A DNA stretch of 64,000 nucleotides from Pseudomonadota bacterium (GTDB lineage Bacteria > Pseudomonadota > Gammaproteobacteria > Steroidobacterales > Steroidobacteraceae), in NCBI GenBank assembly GCA_016713725.1, contig JADJOO010000010.1:1-64000 (forward strand), written 5' to 3'. The position numbers and the translations under genes were made by a program. Under the pieces are notes generated by a model. The model saw only the letters and a program-made list of their open reading frames with translations. It did no database searches and had not been told where the DNA came from. This document shows positions 38,648 to 48,001 of the stretch, in pieces. Position 1 is the stretch's first letter, and every line of letters begins with the position of its first letter.

Positions 38648-41106
38648 CAGGCCCTCAACTCCAGGTTCTGCGGATCGTAGGGCGAGTCGACCAGCACCGT
38701 CGCCCGCTTGCGCTCGCCGAGCACTTCGATCACCACTTCGGCGCCGACGGCGGCGAACTCAGGTTTCACGTAACCGATCGCGAGGCTCTTGCGCAGGCAA
38801 TGACCATAGCAGCCCGACGTGGCACGGCCGACGAGTTCGCCATCGGGCGCGAAGATCGGCTCGTTGCCGAGCGGATCGGCATCCGTGACGCCGTGCACTT
38901 CGAGCGTGACGAAGCTGAGCGGCACGCCATTTTTCTGTTGCTGCTCGAGCGCCTTGCGACCCTCGAAAGGACCCTTGTCCATGCGCACGAAGCGCGCGAG
39001 GCCCGCCTCCAGCGGCGTATTGTCGCGCGTGAGGTCGCTGCCCCACATGCGGTACGACTTCTCCATGCGCAGCGACTCCATCGCGCGCATTCCCGCCATG
39101 CCGATGCCGTAGTCGGCGCCCGCTGCAAAGATCGCGTCGAACAGGCCGTGCGCGTACTCGATCGGGAAATGCAGCTCCCAGCCGAGCGCACCCACGAAGT
39201 TCACGCGCAGTGCATAGACGTCGGTCGCGAGTCCGGCTTCGATCACCTGTCCAGTCAGCCATGGGAACGACGCGTTGTCGAGCGGCACGTCGGTGAGTCC
39301 AGTCATCACGTCGCGCGCCCGCGGACCCGCCAGCACGAATACCCCGCGCGAGCCAGTGATGTTGCGCAGCGTGACCGACCCGTCGGTCGGCAGGTACTTC
39401 TGCAGGAAGTCCGAGTCGTAGCGCTCTGCCGCGCCCGCGCTCACGACGTAGTAGTGATGATCGGCGAGCTTGGTGATCGTGAACTCCGAACGGATGCCAC
39501 CGCGCGGCGTGAGTGCGTGGCACAGCGCAATGCGGCCGATCCTGGTCGGCACCTTGTTCGCGACAAGGCTGTCGAGCCACGCTTCGGCGCCGCTGCCCGT
39601 CACTTCGAACTTGGTGAACGGCGTGAGGTCGATCACGCCGACCCGCTCGCGCAGCCGCCGGCATTCGTTGCCGACGTGCTCGAAATAATTGCTGCGGCGG
39701 AAGCTCCAGGCGTCCCTGGGCTCGACGCCTGCGGGCGCGAACCAGTTCGCGCGTTCCCAGCCGTAGCGCTGTCCGAACACGGCGCCCATGCGCTGCAACT
39801 TGTCGTAGACGGGGCTGGTCTTGACGGGACGGGCGTCGTGACGCTCTTCATCCGGGTAATGAATCGTGAAGACGTTGCGGTAGGTTTCCTCGTTTTTCGT
39901 GACGACGAAACGCTTGCTGGTGTAAGGACCGAAACGACGCGGGTCGACCGCGAGCATGTCGATGCCCGGCTCGCCTTCGACGATCCATTCAGCAAGCTGC
40001 CAACCGGCGCCACCGGCGGCCGTGATGCCGAAGCTGTGACCTTCGTTGACCCAGAGGTTCTTCCTGCCCCAGGCTGGGCCGACCATCGGCGTGCCATCCG
40101 GCGTATACGAAATGGGGCCGTTGACGATGTCCTTGATGCCGCAATGCTCGAGCGCAGGGACGCGACGCTGCGCAGCTTCGACGTGCGGCAGCAGGCGATC
40201 GAGTTCGCCCGGGAACAGGTCCTTGCCGAACCAGTCGGGCACGCCATCGGCGAAACGCGCTGGTGCGCCGGCCTCGTAGGGGCCGAGGATCCATCCCATG
40301 CGCTCTTCGCGCAGGTAGTACGATTTGTCGGACTCGCGCAGCACGGCGAGTTCGCGGCCACCCGCCTGGCGGTATGCCTTCAGCTCCGGCGACTCGTCGT
40401 ACACGATGTACTGGTGCTCGACCGGGATCGCCGGCAGGTTGAGCCCGAACATGCGTCCGGTCTGCCTGGCATAGTTGCCCGTCGCCAGGACCACGTGCTC
40501 GGCGGTGATCTCGCCTTTGCTCGTCGTGAGTTTCCACTCGCCGCTCGCCGTCTGCGTGGCAGCCGTGACTTCGGTCTGTTCGTAGATTTCGGCGCCGGCC
40601 GTGCGAGCCGCTCTGCGCAGCGCCATCGTGAGGTCGGCCGGTGCGATGTGGCCGTCGTCCGGGTGATACAGGGCACCGACGATCGCCGGCGTCTCGGCAT
40701 CGCCACCGAGATCGACCAGTGGCCACAACTCCTTGACCTCGGCGGGCGAAATCACCTTGAAAGGCACTCCGATCGTGTTGCCGGTGCCGCAGTACTTCCT
40801 GTACTCGTCCATGCGGTCGCGGCAGGTCGCGAGCCGCAGGTTGCCGGTGACATGGAAGCTGACGTCCTGACCGGTCTCGGCCGGCAGACGCTTGTAGAGG
40901 TCCACAGAGTATTTGTGCAACTGACCGACGGTGTAGCTCATGTTGAAGAGCGGCAGCAGGCCCGCGGCGTGCCACGTCGAGCCGGCAGTCAGTTCGGTGC
41001 GTTCGAGCAGGACGACGTCCGACCAGCCCTTCCTGGTGAGGTGATAAAGCGTGCTCACGCCCACCACGCCGCCGCCGATGACCACCACGCGCGCATGCGA
41101 TTTCAT
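38647..41106 (-). CDS. dimethylglycine dehydrogenase-like FAD/GcvT protein, copy 3
   Basis: The 819-residue intact protein has the DAO FAD motif (VVVIGGGVVGVSTLYHLTR), TWHAAGLLPLFNMSY at the flavin-linking His and C-terminal GcvT-type domains (NFVGALGWELHFP). The ATG at 41106 has GGAAGGGG upstream. Its place as first gene of an operon followed directly by soxBDAG makes it the best candidate for true dimethylglycine dehydrogenase, converting dimethylglycine to sarcosine and methylene-THF. It is divergent from the GbdR-like regulator, which in Pseudomonas-type systems activates dimethylglycine and sarcosine genes. Confidence 0.9.
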   Translation of the reverse strand: MKSHARVVVIGGGVVGVSTLYHLTRKGWSDVVLLERTELTAGSTWHAAGLLPLFNMSYTVGQLHKYSVDLYKRLPAETGQDVSFHVTGNLRLATCRDRMDEYRKYCGTGNTIGVPFKVISPAEVKELWPLVDLGGDAETPAIVGALYHPDDGHIAPADLTMALRRAARTAGAEIYEQTEVTAATQTASGEWKLTTSKGEITAEHVVLATGNYARQTGRMFGLNLPAIPVEHQYIVYDESPELKAYRQAGGRELAVLRESDKSYYLREERMGWILGPYEAGAPARFADGVPDWFGKDLFPGELDRLLPHVEAAQRRVPALEHCGIKDIVNGPISYTPDGTPMVGPAWGRKNLWVNEGHSFGITAAGGAGWQLAEWIVEGEPGIDMLAVDPRRFGPYTSKRFVVTKNEETYRNVFTIHYPDEERHDARPVKTSPVYDKLQRMGAVFGQRYGWERANWFAPAGVEPRDAWSFRRSNYFEHVGNECRRLRERVGVIDLTPFTKFEVTGSGAEAWLDSLVANKVPTRIGRIALCHALTPRGGIRSEFTITKLADHHYYVVSAGAAERYDSDFLQKYLPTDGSVTLRNITGSRGVFVLAGPRARDVMTGLTDVPLDNASFPWLTGQVIEAGLATDVYALRVNFVGALGWELHFPIEYAHGLFDAIFAAGADYGIGMAGMRAMESLRMEKSYRMWGSDLTRDNTPLEAGLARFVRMDKGPFEGRKALEQQQKNGVPLSFVTLEVHGVTDADPLGNEPIFAPDGELVGRATSGCYGHCLRKSLAIGYVKPEFAAVGAEVVIEVLGERKRATVLVDSPYDPQNLELRA

Positions 41107-41263
41107 CCGGGTACCCCTTCCGCGACGGCGCGCGTCCGTGCGGGCCAGTTCCCCCACGGTTGCACTATCTTTCGCCGCAGTTTAGCAATGGCGCCAACGG
41201 TGAGCACTCCGTTTGCGACAGAGGCTTATTCAAATGCGTCAGCCGGCCGTATACTCATTGGCA

Positions 41264-41277
41264 CCGGACCAGTCCGG
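41264..41277. promoter_or_regulatory. palindrome upstream of the GbdR-like gene
   Basis: CCGGAC-CA-GTCCGG is a perfect six-base inverted repeat ending 17 bases before the GTG start of the regulator. It lies within the 188-base divergent space shared with the DMGDH-sox operon. It could be an operator or a short leader hairpin. The match to any published GbdR site was not established. Confidence 0.3.
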
Positions 41278-41294
41278 CGAGGGGGGACGTTTCC

Positions 41295-42299
41295 GTGAGA
41301 TTGTCCGCGAACCACGCACACCGGCAGTCTTTTACTCCCAGGACACGCTATGCGTTCCTGACGCTGCCGGACTATTCCATGATCGCCCTGACGAACGCGA
41401 TCGAGCCGCTGCGCATGGCCAATCGCGTTGCGGGCCAGCGCGCTTACGAGTGGCTGGTGGTCACGCCTGACGGCGAACCCGTCACCGCCAGCAATGGCCT
41501 GATGATGACGCCGACCACACGCCTGGCCGATGCGCCCGACGCCGACCTGGTGTTCGTTTGCGGCGGCGTCAACGTGCGTGAATCCGTCTCCCCTGCCCTC
41601 GTCACCGTGCTGCGCCGGCTTGCTGCCAGGCGCATGCCGTTGGGCGCACTCTGCACGGGTGGCTACGCGCTTGCGCAGGCCGGATTGCTGGACGGCTATC
41701 ACGCGACGATCCACTGGGAGAACCTGTCGGCGCTGCGCGAGCAGTTTCCGCGCGTGCTGATGTCGGATCATCTCTTTACGATCGACCGCAACCGCTATAC
41801 GTGTTCGGGCGGAGTCGCGCCGCTCGAACTGATGTTGAAGCTGATCGAGGACAAGCTCGGCCCGCAGGTGTCGCAGCGGGTGTCCGAGCAGTTCATCGTC
41901 GAACGCATTCGCGATGCAGATGACCGGCAGTACGTTCCGTTGCGCGCCCAGGTCGGCAACGTGCATCGCAGCGTGATTGCGGTGGCGTCGATGATGGAAG
42001 CCAACATCGAGAATCCACTGCCACTGGAGCAGATCGCGCGGCAATCGGGGCTGTCGCGGCGGCAGATCGAGCGTTTGTTCCAGCGGCACGTGAACTGCGT
42101 GCCGAAGCGGTACTACCTGGAGCTGCGCCTGAAGCGGGCACGGGAACTGCTGGTGCAGACGTCGATGCCCATCATGGCCATCAGCACGGCGTGCTGGTTC
42201 AAGTCGCCGCCGCACTTTTCGAAGTGCTATCGGGGTCACTTCGGGCGGCCTCCGACCGCCGAGCGGCAGCCTCGGCGCGGTGGCGTTGCGGCGTCGTAG
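41295..42299 (+). CDS. GlxA/AraC-family transcriptional regulator, GbdR-like
   Basis: The 334-residue regulator has an N-terminal DJ-1/PfpI-type domain, including LCTGGYALAQAGLLDGYHAT and IHWENLSALREQFP. A C-terminal AraC helix-turn-helix has NPLPLEQIARQSGLSRRQIE and RYYLELRLKRARELL. This branch includes GbdR (glycine betaine/dimethylglycine), CdhR (carnitine) and ArgR. The GTG at 41295 follows GGGGGGACG and is preferred over upstream in-frame codons. Sitting divergent from the DMGDH-soxBDAG-BCCT operon, it is probably its activator, responding to betaine or dimethylglycine. The C-terminal half of the second helix-turn-helix is slightly unusual (STACWFKSPPHFSKCYRGHF). Confidence 0.87.
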   Translation: MRLSANHAHRQSFTPRTRYAFLTLPDYSMIALTNAIEPLRMANRVAGQRAYEWLVVTPDGEPVTASNGLMMTPTTRLADAPDADLVFVCGGVNVRESVSPALVTVLRRLAARRMPLGALCTGGYALAQAGLLDGYHATIHWENLSALREQFPRVLMSDHLFTIDRNRYTCSGGVAPLELMLKLIEDKLGPQVSQRVSEQFIVERIRDADDRQYVPLRAQVGNVHRSVIAVASMMEANIENPLPLEQIARQSGLSRRQIERLFQRHVNCVPKRYYLELRLKRARELLVQTSMPIMAISTACWFKSPPHFSKCYRGHFGRPPTAERQPRRGGVAAS

Positions 42300-42663
42300 A
42301 TGTCCTGGACGTATACCTGCGTTGCACTTCGCAATTTCAGATACCGGCTCAAGAGCGCGACAGCAAATTGCGATGGGTTTTGGGAAACACGCCGCAAGTA
42401 CGTCCGTGCAGGATCGCACGCGCCGTCCATGGCGCGTGACGGTTTCCCGAAACCCATCGGAACCCGCTATCGCACATCGGAGTGGCTGCCGCCACAATCG
42501 TTCGACTCGTTGATGTCTGCGCGCACCGTCGCAGCGCTTGAATGGCTGAATCGCTGACTGACGCATTGTGGTGGTTGCGCCGGTTCGGCGTGTCCCCCGA
42601 GCCTTCTGATGGCCCGAGGGTCACGCGCGTGACACCAATCCAATGACGCTGCAGTGCGACAAA
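42300..42663. other. gene-free interval between convergent genes
   Basis: These 364 bases separate the 3' ends of the GbdR-like gene and DMGDH-like copy 4. The only structure seen is the inverted-repeat element at 42371-42459. Short open readings here have no recognisable protein pattern. Confidence 0.7.
42371..42459. repeat. 89-base inverted-repeat element with inner hairpin
   Basis: Outer arms of 18 bases at 42371-42388 and 42442-42459 are reverse complements except for one mismatch (CGATGGGTTTTGGGAAAC against GTTTCCCGAAACCCATCG). Between them ACGCGCC/GGCGCGT (42418-42424 and 42431-42437) forms a second perfect hairpin. The element lies between two convergent stops, so it could act as a bidirectional terminator. 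It could also be a member of a dispersed intergenic repeat family; its composition resembles such repeats in other gammaproteobacteria, by recollection only. Confidence 0.6.
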
Positions 42664-45076
42664 CTACGAGCGCATTCGCAAGCCCTGCGGATCGACGAGC
42701 GCACCCGCGCTGCGAACCGCAGCCATGCGCTCACCCAGCAGTTCCACGGCAAACCCGTCCGTCTCTCCCGCCACCGCCTTGTCGACGTAGCCGAGCGCGA
42801 TCGACTTGCCCACCGTGTGGCCATAACCGCCCGACGTAACCCAGCCGACGACCTTGTCGCCGTGCCAGATCGGCTCGTCGCCGAACGCATCCGCATCCTT
42901 CGCATCGACGTCCAGCGTGACGAGCTTGCGCACCCCGCCACTCGCCTTCTCGGCCGCGGCGGCGGCCTTGCCGATGAAGTCCGGCTTGTCGAGATGGACG
43001 AACCGGCCCAGGCCCGCCTCGTACGGCCCGTAGATCGGCCGGAACTCACGCGCCCAGTTGCCGAAGCTCTTTTCCAGCCGCAATGAGTTCAACGCCCGAC
43101 CGCCGAAATTGCGCAAACCATGAGACCTCCCTGCTTCCTGCAGCAGGTCGTACAACGTGCGCAGGTACTCGGATGTCACCCAGAGCTCGTAACCCATCTC
43201 GCCCGTGAACGAGACGCGACCGACGAGCGCCGGGACCATGCCGACGTCCATCGGCGCGAATGACATGAACGGGAACGCGGCAGTCGACAAGTCGCGCTCG
43301 ACGAGCTTCTGCAGGACCGCGCGCGACTCCGGTCCGGCCACCGAAAGACCAAGGTATTCCATCGCACAAGGGCGCACGGCCACACCGGCTGGCGGCAGGT
43401 GCTGCTCGAACCACCGCAGGTAATAGACTTCGGCCGCATACGTGCCGACCACGAAGAATCGCTCGTCCGCAACGCGGCACAGCGTGAAGTCACCGATCAG
43501 CCGGCCACGGTCGTTGAGCATGGGCGAAAGTGCTATGCGGCCCGCGGCGGGCACCTTGCATGCCATGATCCGCGACAGCCAGTCCGCGGCACCCGGGCCC
43601 GTGATTTCGAATTTGCCGTAGTTGGAGATCTCGATCAGTCCGCAGGATTCGCGCACTGCGCGACATTCCTCGGCCACGTGCGGATGGGCATTCGAGCGAC
43701 GGAAGGTCGCGTCTTCCTTCGCGGGCATGCCCTTCGGCGCGAACCACAGCGGGTGTTCGAGCGTGCAGTAGTCGCCGAACACGGCATTTTCGGACTGCAG
43801 CCTTGCGTAGATCGGCGTGGTGCGCAGCGGGCGCGCAGCCTCGAGTTCCTCGTTCGGGAAGCGAATGCGGAAGCGCCGCGAGTAGTTCTCGCGCACCTTT
43901 GCATTCGTGTAGGGACGGTTGGCCCAGTCGCCGTAGCGCGCCACGTCCATCGCCCAGATATCCGCGCCCGGATCTCCTTCGACCATCCAGTTGGCGAGCG
44001 ACAGGCCCACGCCGCCGCCCTGGCTGAACCCGGCCATGACGCCGCAGGCCCACCCAGTAATTCCTCAGGCCCTTGATCGGTCCGACGAGCGGATTGCCGT
44101 CCGGCGCAAAGGTGAATGGGCCGTTGACGACCTTCTTGATGCCGGCGCTTTCAAGTCGCGGGAAATGTTCGAACGCCACCGTGACGCTCGGCGCGATGCG
44201 CTCGAGGTCATTCGGCAGCAGGTCCTGGCCAAAGTCCCACGGCGTGGTCTTCGGTGACCAGGGCACGCCCGCACGCTCGTAGGTGCCGAGCAGCATGCCC
44301 TGCCGCTCCTGGCGCATGTAGATCTCGGCCTCGAAGTCGATGACGTGCAGGAGTTCTTTCTGGCCCTTGAGTTCCGGCAGGTCTTCGGTGATGAAGTACT
44401 GGTGCTCCATCGCGAGGATCGGCAACTCGAGTCCGACGAAACGACCGACTTCGCGCGCCCAGAGGCCGCCCGCGTTGACGACATGCTCGGCGTGGACCGT
44501 GCCATTTTCGGTGATGACGTCCCAGGTGCCATCGGCACGCGGCCTGGTGTCGGTCACGCGGTTCTGGCGCACGATCTCAGCGCCCGCAAGCTGCGCGGAT
44601 TTCGCGTACGCGTGCGTAACGCCGTACGGGTCGACGTGGCCTTCGATCGGGTCGTAGATCGCGCCAAGGAAATGCTTCTCGTCCAGCAGCGGGTAAAGCT
44701 TCTTCGCTTCTGCCGCAGAGATCAGCTGCAGGTCCATGCCGAGGTACCTGCCGCGCGCCACGGCCATGCGCAGCCAGTCGACGCGCTCGGGCGTACCGGC
44801 GAGCATCAGGCCACCCGTGATGTGCACGCCACACGACACGCCTGAGATCGCTTCGATCTCCTTGTACAGTTCGATCGTGTATTGCTGCAGCTTGGCGACG
44901 TTCGGATCGCCGTTGACGGTGTGCATGCCACCTGCTGCGTGCCAGGTCGACCCGGACGTGAGCTCCGCTCGCTCGATGAGCAGGACATCCTTCCAGCCCG
45001 CCTTCGTGAGGTGATACAGGACGCTCGCGCCGACGACACCGCCACCGATCACCGCCACCTGCACCTGGTTCCGCAT
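42664..45076 (-). pseudogene. dimethylglycine dehydrogenase-like FAD/GcvT protein, copy 4 (frameshifted at 44049-44051)
   Basis: The two frames together encode about 803 residues. The first gives VAVIGGGVVGASVLYHLTK and TWHAAGGMHTVNGDPN down to IKGLRNYWV. The second resumes ACGVMAGFSQGGGVG and continues through the GcvT domains (VSFTGEMGYELWVT) to the end. Removing one C from the CCC at 44049-44051 restores a continuous frame, so one base is inserted. It follows mttB copy 2 on the same strand by 77 bases and probably acts on the tertiary amine made by that methyltransferase. The start at 45076 is preferred over the GTG at 45088. Confidence 0.86.
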
Positions 45077-45153
45077 GCCAAACCCCACTGAATGATCTGC
45101 TTCGGTCTTTGTATCGAATCTGTTCCCGGCGCCGCGACGTTGCGCTCGCTACG

Positions 45154-46716
45154 TCACGTGATTGGCGGCGCGCCGCCCGCGGCCGTGCGTCGATCGACGA
45201 ACGCGTTCATCGCTTCGACTACGCCCGGGTCGCGTTCGGGCGCGGTGTAACGCGCCAGCGTCTCGTGATACACGGTGTTGGCGCGCTCGGTCGCGGTCTT
45301 CGCGCCATCGTTGACCCACGTGCCGTAATTGCGCCAGTCGGAGATGAGCGGCGTGTAGAACGCCGTGCGATAGCGCTCCATCGTGTGCGCGCACGCAAAG
45401 AAATGGCCGCCATGGCCGACTTCCGCGATCGCGTCCAGCGCCATGTCCGACGCTTCGGCGCCTACCGGCTGGAACACCTCCGCGAACATCTGCAGCATCT
45501 CGATGTCCATGATGAACTTCTCGTAGGACGTCGAGAGCCCGCCTTCGACCCAGCCGGCGGCGTGCAGCATGAAGTTGGCGCCGCCCATGAGCGCACCCCA
45601 CAGGCTCATCTGCGCCTCGTACGCGGCCTGCGCGTCGGGCGTGTTCGAGGCTGTCGCACTCGACGAACGCCACGGCACCTTGATGTAGCGCGCGAGCTGA
45701 CCCGCGCCGAACGCGGCCTTGGCATACTCGGGCGTGCCGAAGGCCGGCGAACCCGACTTCATGTCGACGTTCGAGGTGAAGCTGCCGTAGAGGATCGGCG
45801 TGCCCGGCCGCACGCTCTGGGCGAGCGTGATGCCGGCGAGCGCCTCGGCATGCGCGAGCGTCAGGGCGCCGGTAATCGTCACCGGTGCCATCGCCCCGGC
45901 CAGCGTGAACGGCGTGATGATCAACACCTGCCCCGCCTCAGCGAAGTCGATGATCCCCTCGGCCATCGGGATGTCGAGCTGCAGCGGTGAGTTCGTGTTG
46001 ATGACGGTCCACACGTAGGGACGTTGCTTGAACTCGTCCGCGCTCACCTGGTGGGCGATGCGGATCAGTTCGAAACAGTCCGCAATCTGCTGCGAGCCGC
46101 GCGCGAAGATGAACGGCGTCTTGCCGGAGAGCAGCAGCATCGAGCGCGTGGTCTCAAAGTGCCGGACGTGGACCGGGATGTCCTGGGGTTCGACGGCGCC
46201 ACCAAGCGTGTGGATGACGTCGAAGCTCTGCGACAGCTTCATCAGGTTGCAGAAGTCCTCGAACGTGCCGGCACGGCGGCCTTCGTGGATGTCCATGATG
46301 TTCGGCGGACCGGACGTCGGCGCGAGGCAGACGTGCCTGCCGCCGACTTTGACGTTGAACTCCGGATCGAGCGCATGGAACGTGAATTCGCTCGGTGTCG
46401 TGGCGAGTGCCTTGGCGACGAGCCCGCGATCGATGCGCACGACCTGCGTCGCTTCGTCCACCGTTGCACCAGCCTCCATGTAGCGCTTGCGTGCGATCGG
46501 CGAGAGCACCTTCATCCCCTGGCTCTCGAGCAGCGAGAGGGCGGCAACGTGGATTGCCGCCACCTGGTCGTCCGAGTAGATACGGGGGTTCTCGTAAGGG
46601 TTCACGATCGTGCGGTAGGCGCGCGATCGCGCTGGCGCGGGCGCAGCCGAGGCAGCGGCCGCGGGACGGCGGCGGCCCGCGTTGCGGCGCGGGCTGCTCG
46701 ATTCCAGTTCACTCAT
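45154..46716 (-). CDS. MttB-family corrinoid methyltransferase without pyrrolysine, copy 2
   Basis: The protein is 520 residues. A low-complexity Arg/Ala/Pro-rich leader (about residues 8-40) precedes the MttB barrel with GGRHVCLAPTSGPPNIMDIH, FTLAGAMAPVTITGALTLAH, GSPAFGTPEYAKAAFGAGQL and FMLHAAGWVEGGLSTSYEKF. No amber codon interrupts the frame, so it belongs to the non-pyrrolysine group. It resembles the partial copy at 63229 more than copy 1, so it probably uses a different quaternary amine from copy 1. The start overlaps the stop of a LysR regulator (ATGA), which ties its expression to that regulator, and a DMGDH-like gene follows. Confidence 0.88.
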   Translation of the reverse strand: MSELESSSPRRNAGRRRPAAAASAAPAPARSRAYRTIVNPYENPRIYSDDQVAAIHVAALSLLESQGMKVLSPIARKRYMEAGATVDEATQVVRIDRGLVAKALATTPSEFTFHALDPEFNVKVGGRHVCLAPTSGPPNIMDIHEGRRAGTFEDFCNLMKLSQSFDVIHTLGGAVEPQDIPVHVRHFETTRSMLLLSGKTPFIFARGSQQIADCFELIRIAHQVSADEFKQRPYVWTVINTNSPLQLDIPMAEGIIDFAEAGQVLIITPFTLAGAMAPVTITGALTLAHAEALAGITLAQSVRPGTPILYGSFTSNVDMKSGSPAFGTPEYAKAAFGAGQLARYIKVPWRSSSATASNTPDAQAAYEAQMSLWGALMGGANFMLHAAGWVEGGLSTSYEKFIMDIEMLQMFAEVFQPVGAEASDMALDAIAEVGHGGHFFACAHTMERYRTAFYTPLISDWRNYGTWVNDGAKTATERANTVYHETLARYTAPERDPGVVEAMNAFVDRRTAAGGAPPIT

Positions 46717-47699
46717 GCTCGATGAACTCCCGGGTGAGTCGAAGCCGCGGGGAGCACTGCGGTAGCCAGGGGTTTGGTGTCCGAGCCGAACTGTTCGATG
46801 AGCCACGAGCGGAACAGCGCGGTGGCGGTGTCGCTCAGCGCTTCCGGATCCGTGACGAGGTAGTAACCGAAGCCATCACTGAATGCCATGTCGTAGGGTT
46901 GTACCAGCCGACCCGCGGCCAGATGGTCACGGAACAGGTCGAGGTCGACCAGCGCGATTCCCGAACCGCTCAGCACGTACTGCACGGTGAGGATTTCGGT
47001 GTCGAACACGAGCCCCCGCTCGACGTCGAGGCCGTGCAGGCCGGCATGTCGCGCGAACTGTGACCAGAAATGCCGGCGCGGCAGTCCCTCGACGCGCATG
47101 TGCACGAGCTCGTTGTCGTGGATGAACGATTCCAGGTCCTTCTCGGCGTGGCGGGCAGCGACGTCGGGGTGGCAAACGACGCCAAGACAGACCGGCCAGA
47201 GCAAGTCGCTCACACGCTCCGTGACGGTGGGTCGCGTGTACAGCACCGCGATGTCGACATCTGCCGCCGGCGGACCGATCCCATAAGGACTGACCAGGTC
47301 GATTTCGACTTCCGGGTGGTCGGTACGGAAGTCCTGCAACAGCGGCACCATCATGTGTGCGGCAAAGCTTGGCGGCATCTGCACACGCAGTGTGCGCAGC
47401 CTTGGTGTGCGCGCATCGCGGATCTCGTCAATGGCATGTTCCAGTCGGTCGAACGACCGCGAGACGACTGGCAGCAGGTGCTCGCCGGCCGCCGTCAGCA
47501 TCAGTGAATGGGGCCGACGCTCGAACAACTTCACGCCGATGAGGTTCTCGAGGGAGATGACGTGCCGCGAGAGCGCGCTTTGCGCGATATTCAGCGCACT
47601 GGCTGCGCCGGTGAAACTGCCGTAGCGCGCGACGCCTTCGAATGCCCGCAGGGCGTTGAGGGGAAGCCAGCGGCGGTCAATGCGGACTTTTTCGATCAT
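46713..47699 (-). CDS. LysR-family transcriptional regulator, GcvA-like
   Basis: The 328-residue regulator has a winged helix-turn-helix near residues 10-70 (RWLPLNALRAFEGVARYGSF, LNIAQSALSRHVISLENLIG). The substrate-binding-like domain contains VSPYGIGPPAADVDIAVLY. It is translationally coupled to mttB copy 2, so it is probably the dedicated regulator of the mttB2-DMGDH4 module. It is also divergent from the TonB-dependent receptor gene and may control that too. The start at 47699 is chosen over longer readings because it matches the family N-terminus. Confidence 0.88.
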   Translation of the reverse strand: MIEKVRIDRRWLPLNALRAFEGVARYGSFTGAASALNIAQSALSRHVISLENLIGVKLFERRPHSLMLTAAGEHLLPVVSRSFDRLEHAIDEIRDARTPRLRTLRVQMPPSFAAHMMVPLLQDFRTDHPEVEIDLVSPYGIGPPAADVDIAVLYTRPTVTERVSDLLWPVCLGVVCHPDVAARHAEKDLESFIHDNELVHMRVEGLPRRHFWSQFARHAGLHGLDVERGLVFDTEILTVQYVLSGSGIALVDLDLFRDHLAAGRLVQPYDMAFSDGFGYYLVTDPEALSDTATALFRSWLIEQFGSDTKPLATAVLPAASTHPGVHRA

Positions 47700-48001
47700 G
47701 ATGGCTTCCCCCGGAATGGCCGAGCCAGCCCGGATCCGGGCCAGGCGACGTCCAGCGCGAGCAAAGCTCGCTGGCCGGCAAGCGTGGCGCATTCGCGACA
47801 GATCCGGCAATGCTTTTTTTGCGGTCCGGTTAATGCCTTTTTCAGATGATCATTTTGTGGACGCAGGCGCATTTCTCTTGATATGGTCGGGCGTACCTCG
47901 CGTAGACCCGACGGGGTTACGTGGGTTCCACAAAGGGTAGCGAGCCCCCGCCAACGGGGCCGTTGCGTAGACAACACGAAGCCTTGGGGGTCCGAAAGCG
48001 C
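47700..48001. promoter_or_regulatory. divergent promoter region between LysR-mttB2 and TonB receptor, with a direct repeat
   Basis: This 302-base non-coding interval separates two divergent transcripts. It holds two imperfect direct repeats, TCCGGCAATGCTTTTTTT at 47803-47820 and TCCGGTTAATGCCTTTTT at 47825-47842. They start 22 bases apart, about two helical turns, as expected for tandem regulator sites. A GC hairpin (GCCCC/GGGGC) lies near 47943-47961. No cobalamin riboswitch core was recognised. Regulator binding is a guess from spacing. Confidence 0.35.

Noticed and set aside
38800..41298. Long plus-strand open reading opposite DMGDH-like copy 3
   Set aside because: Antisense shadow of a conserved gene; no recognisable domain.
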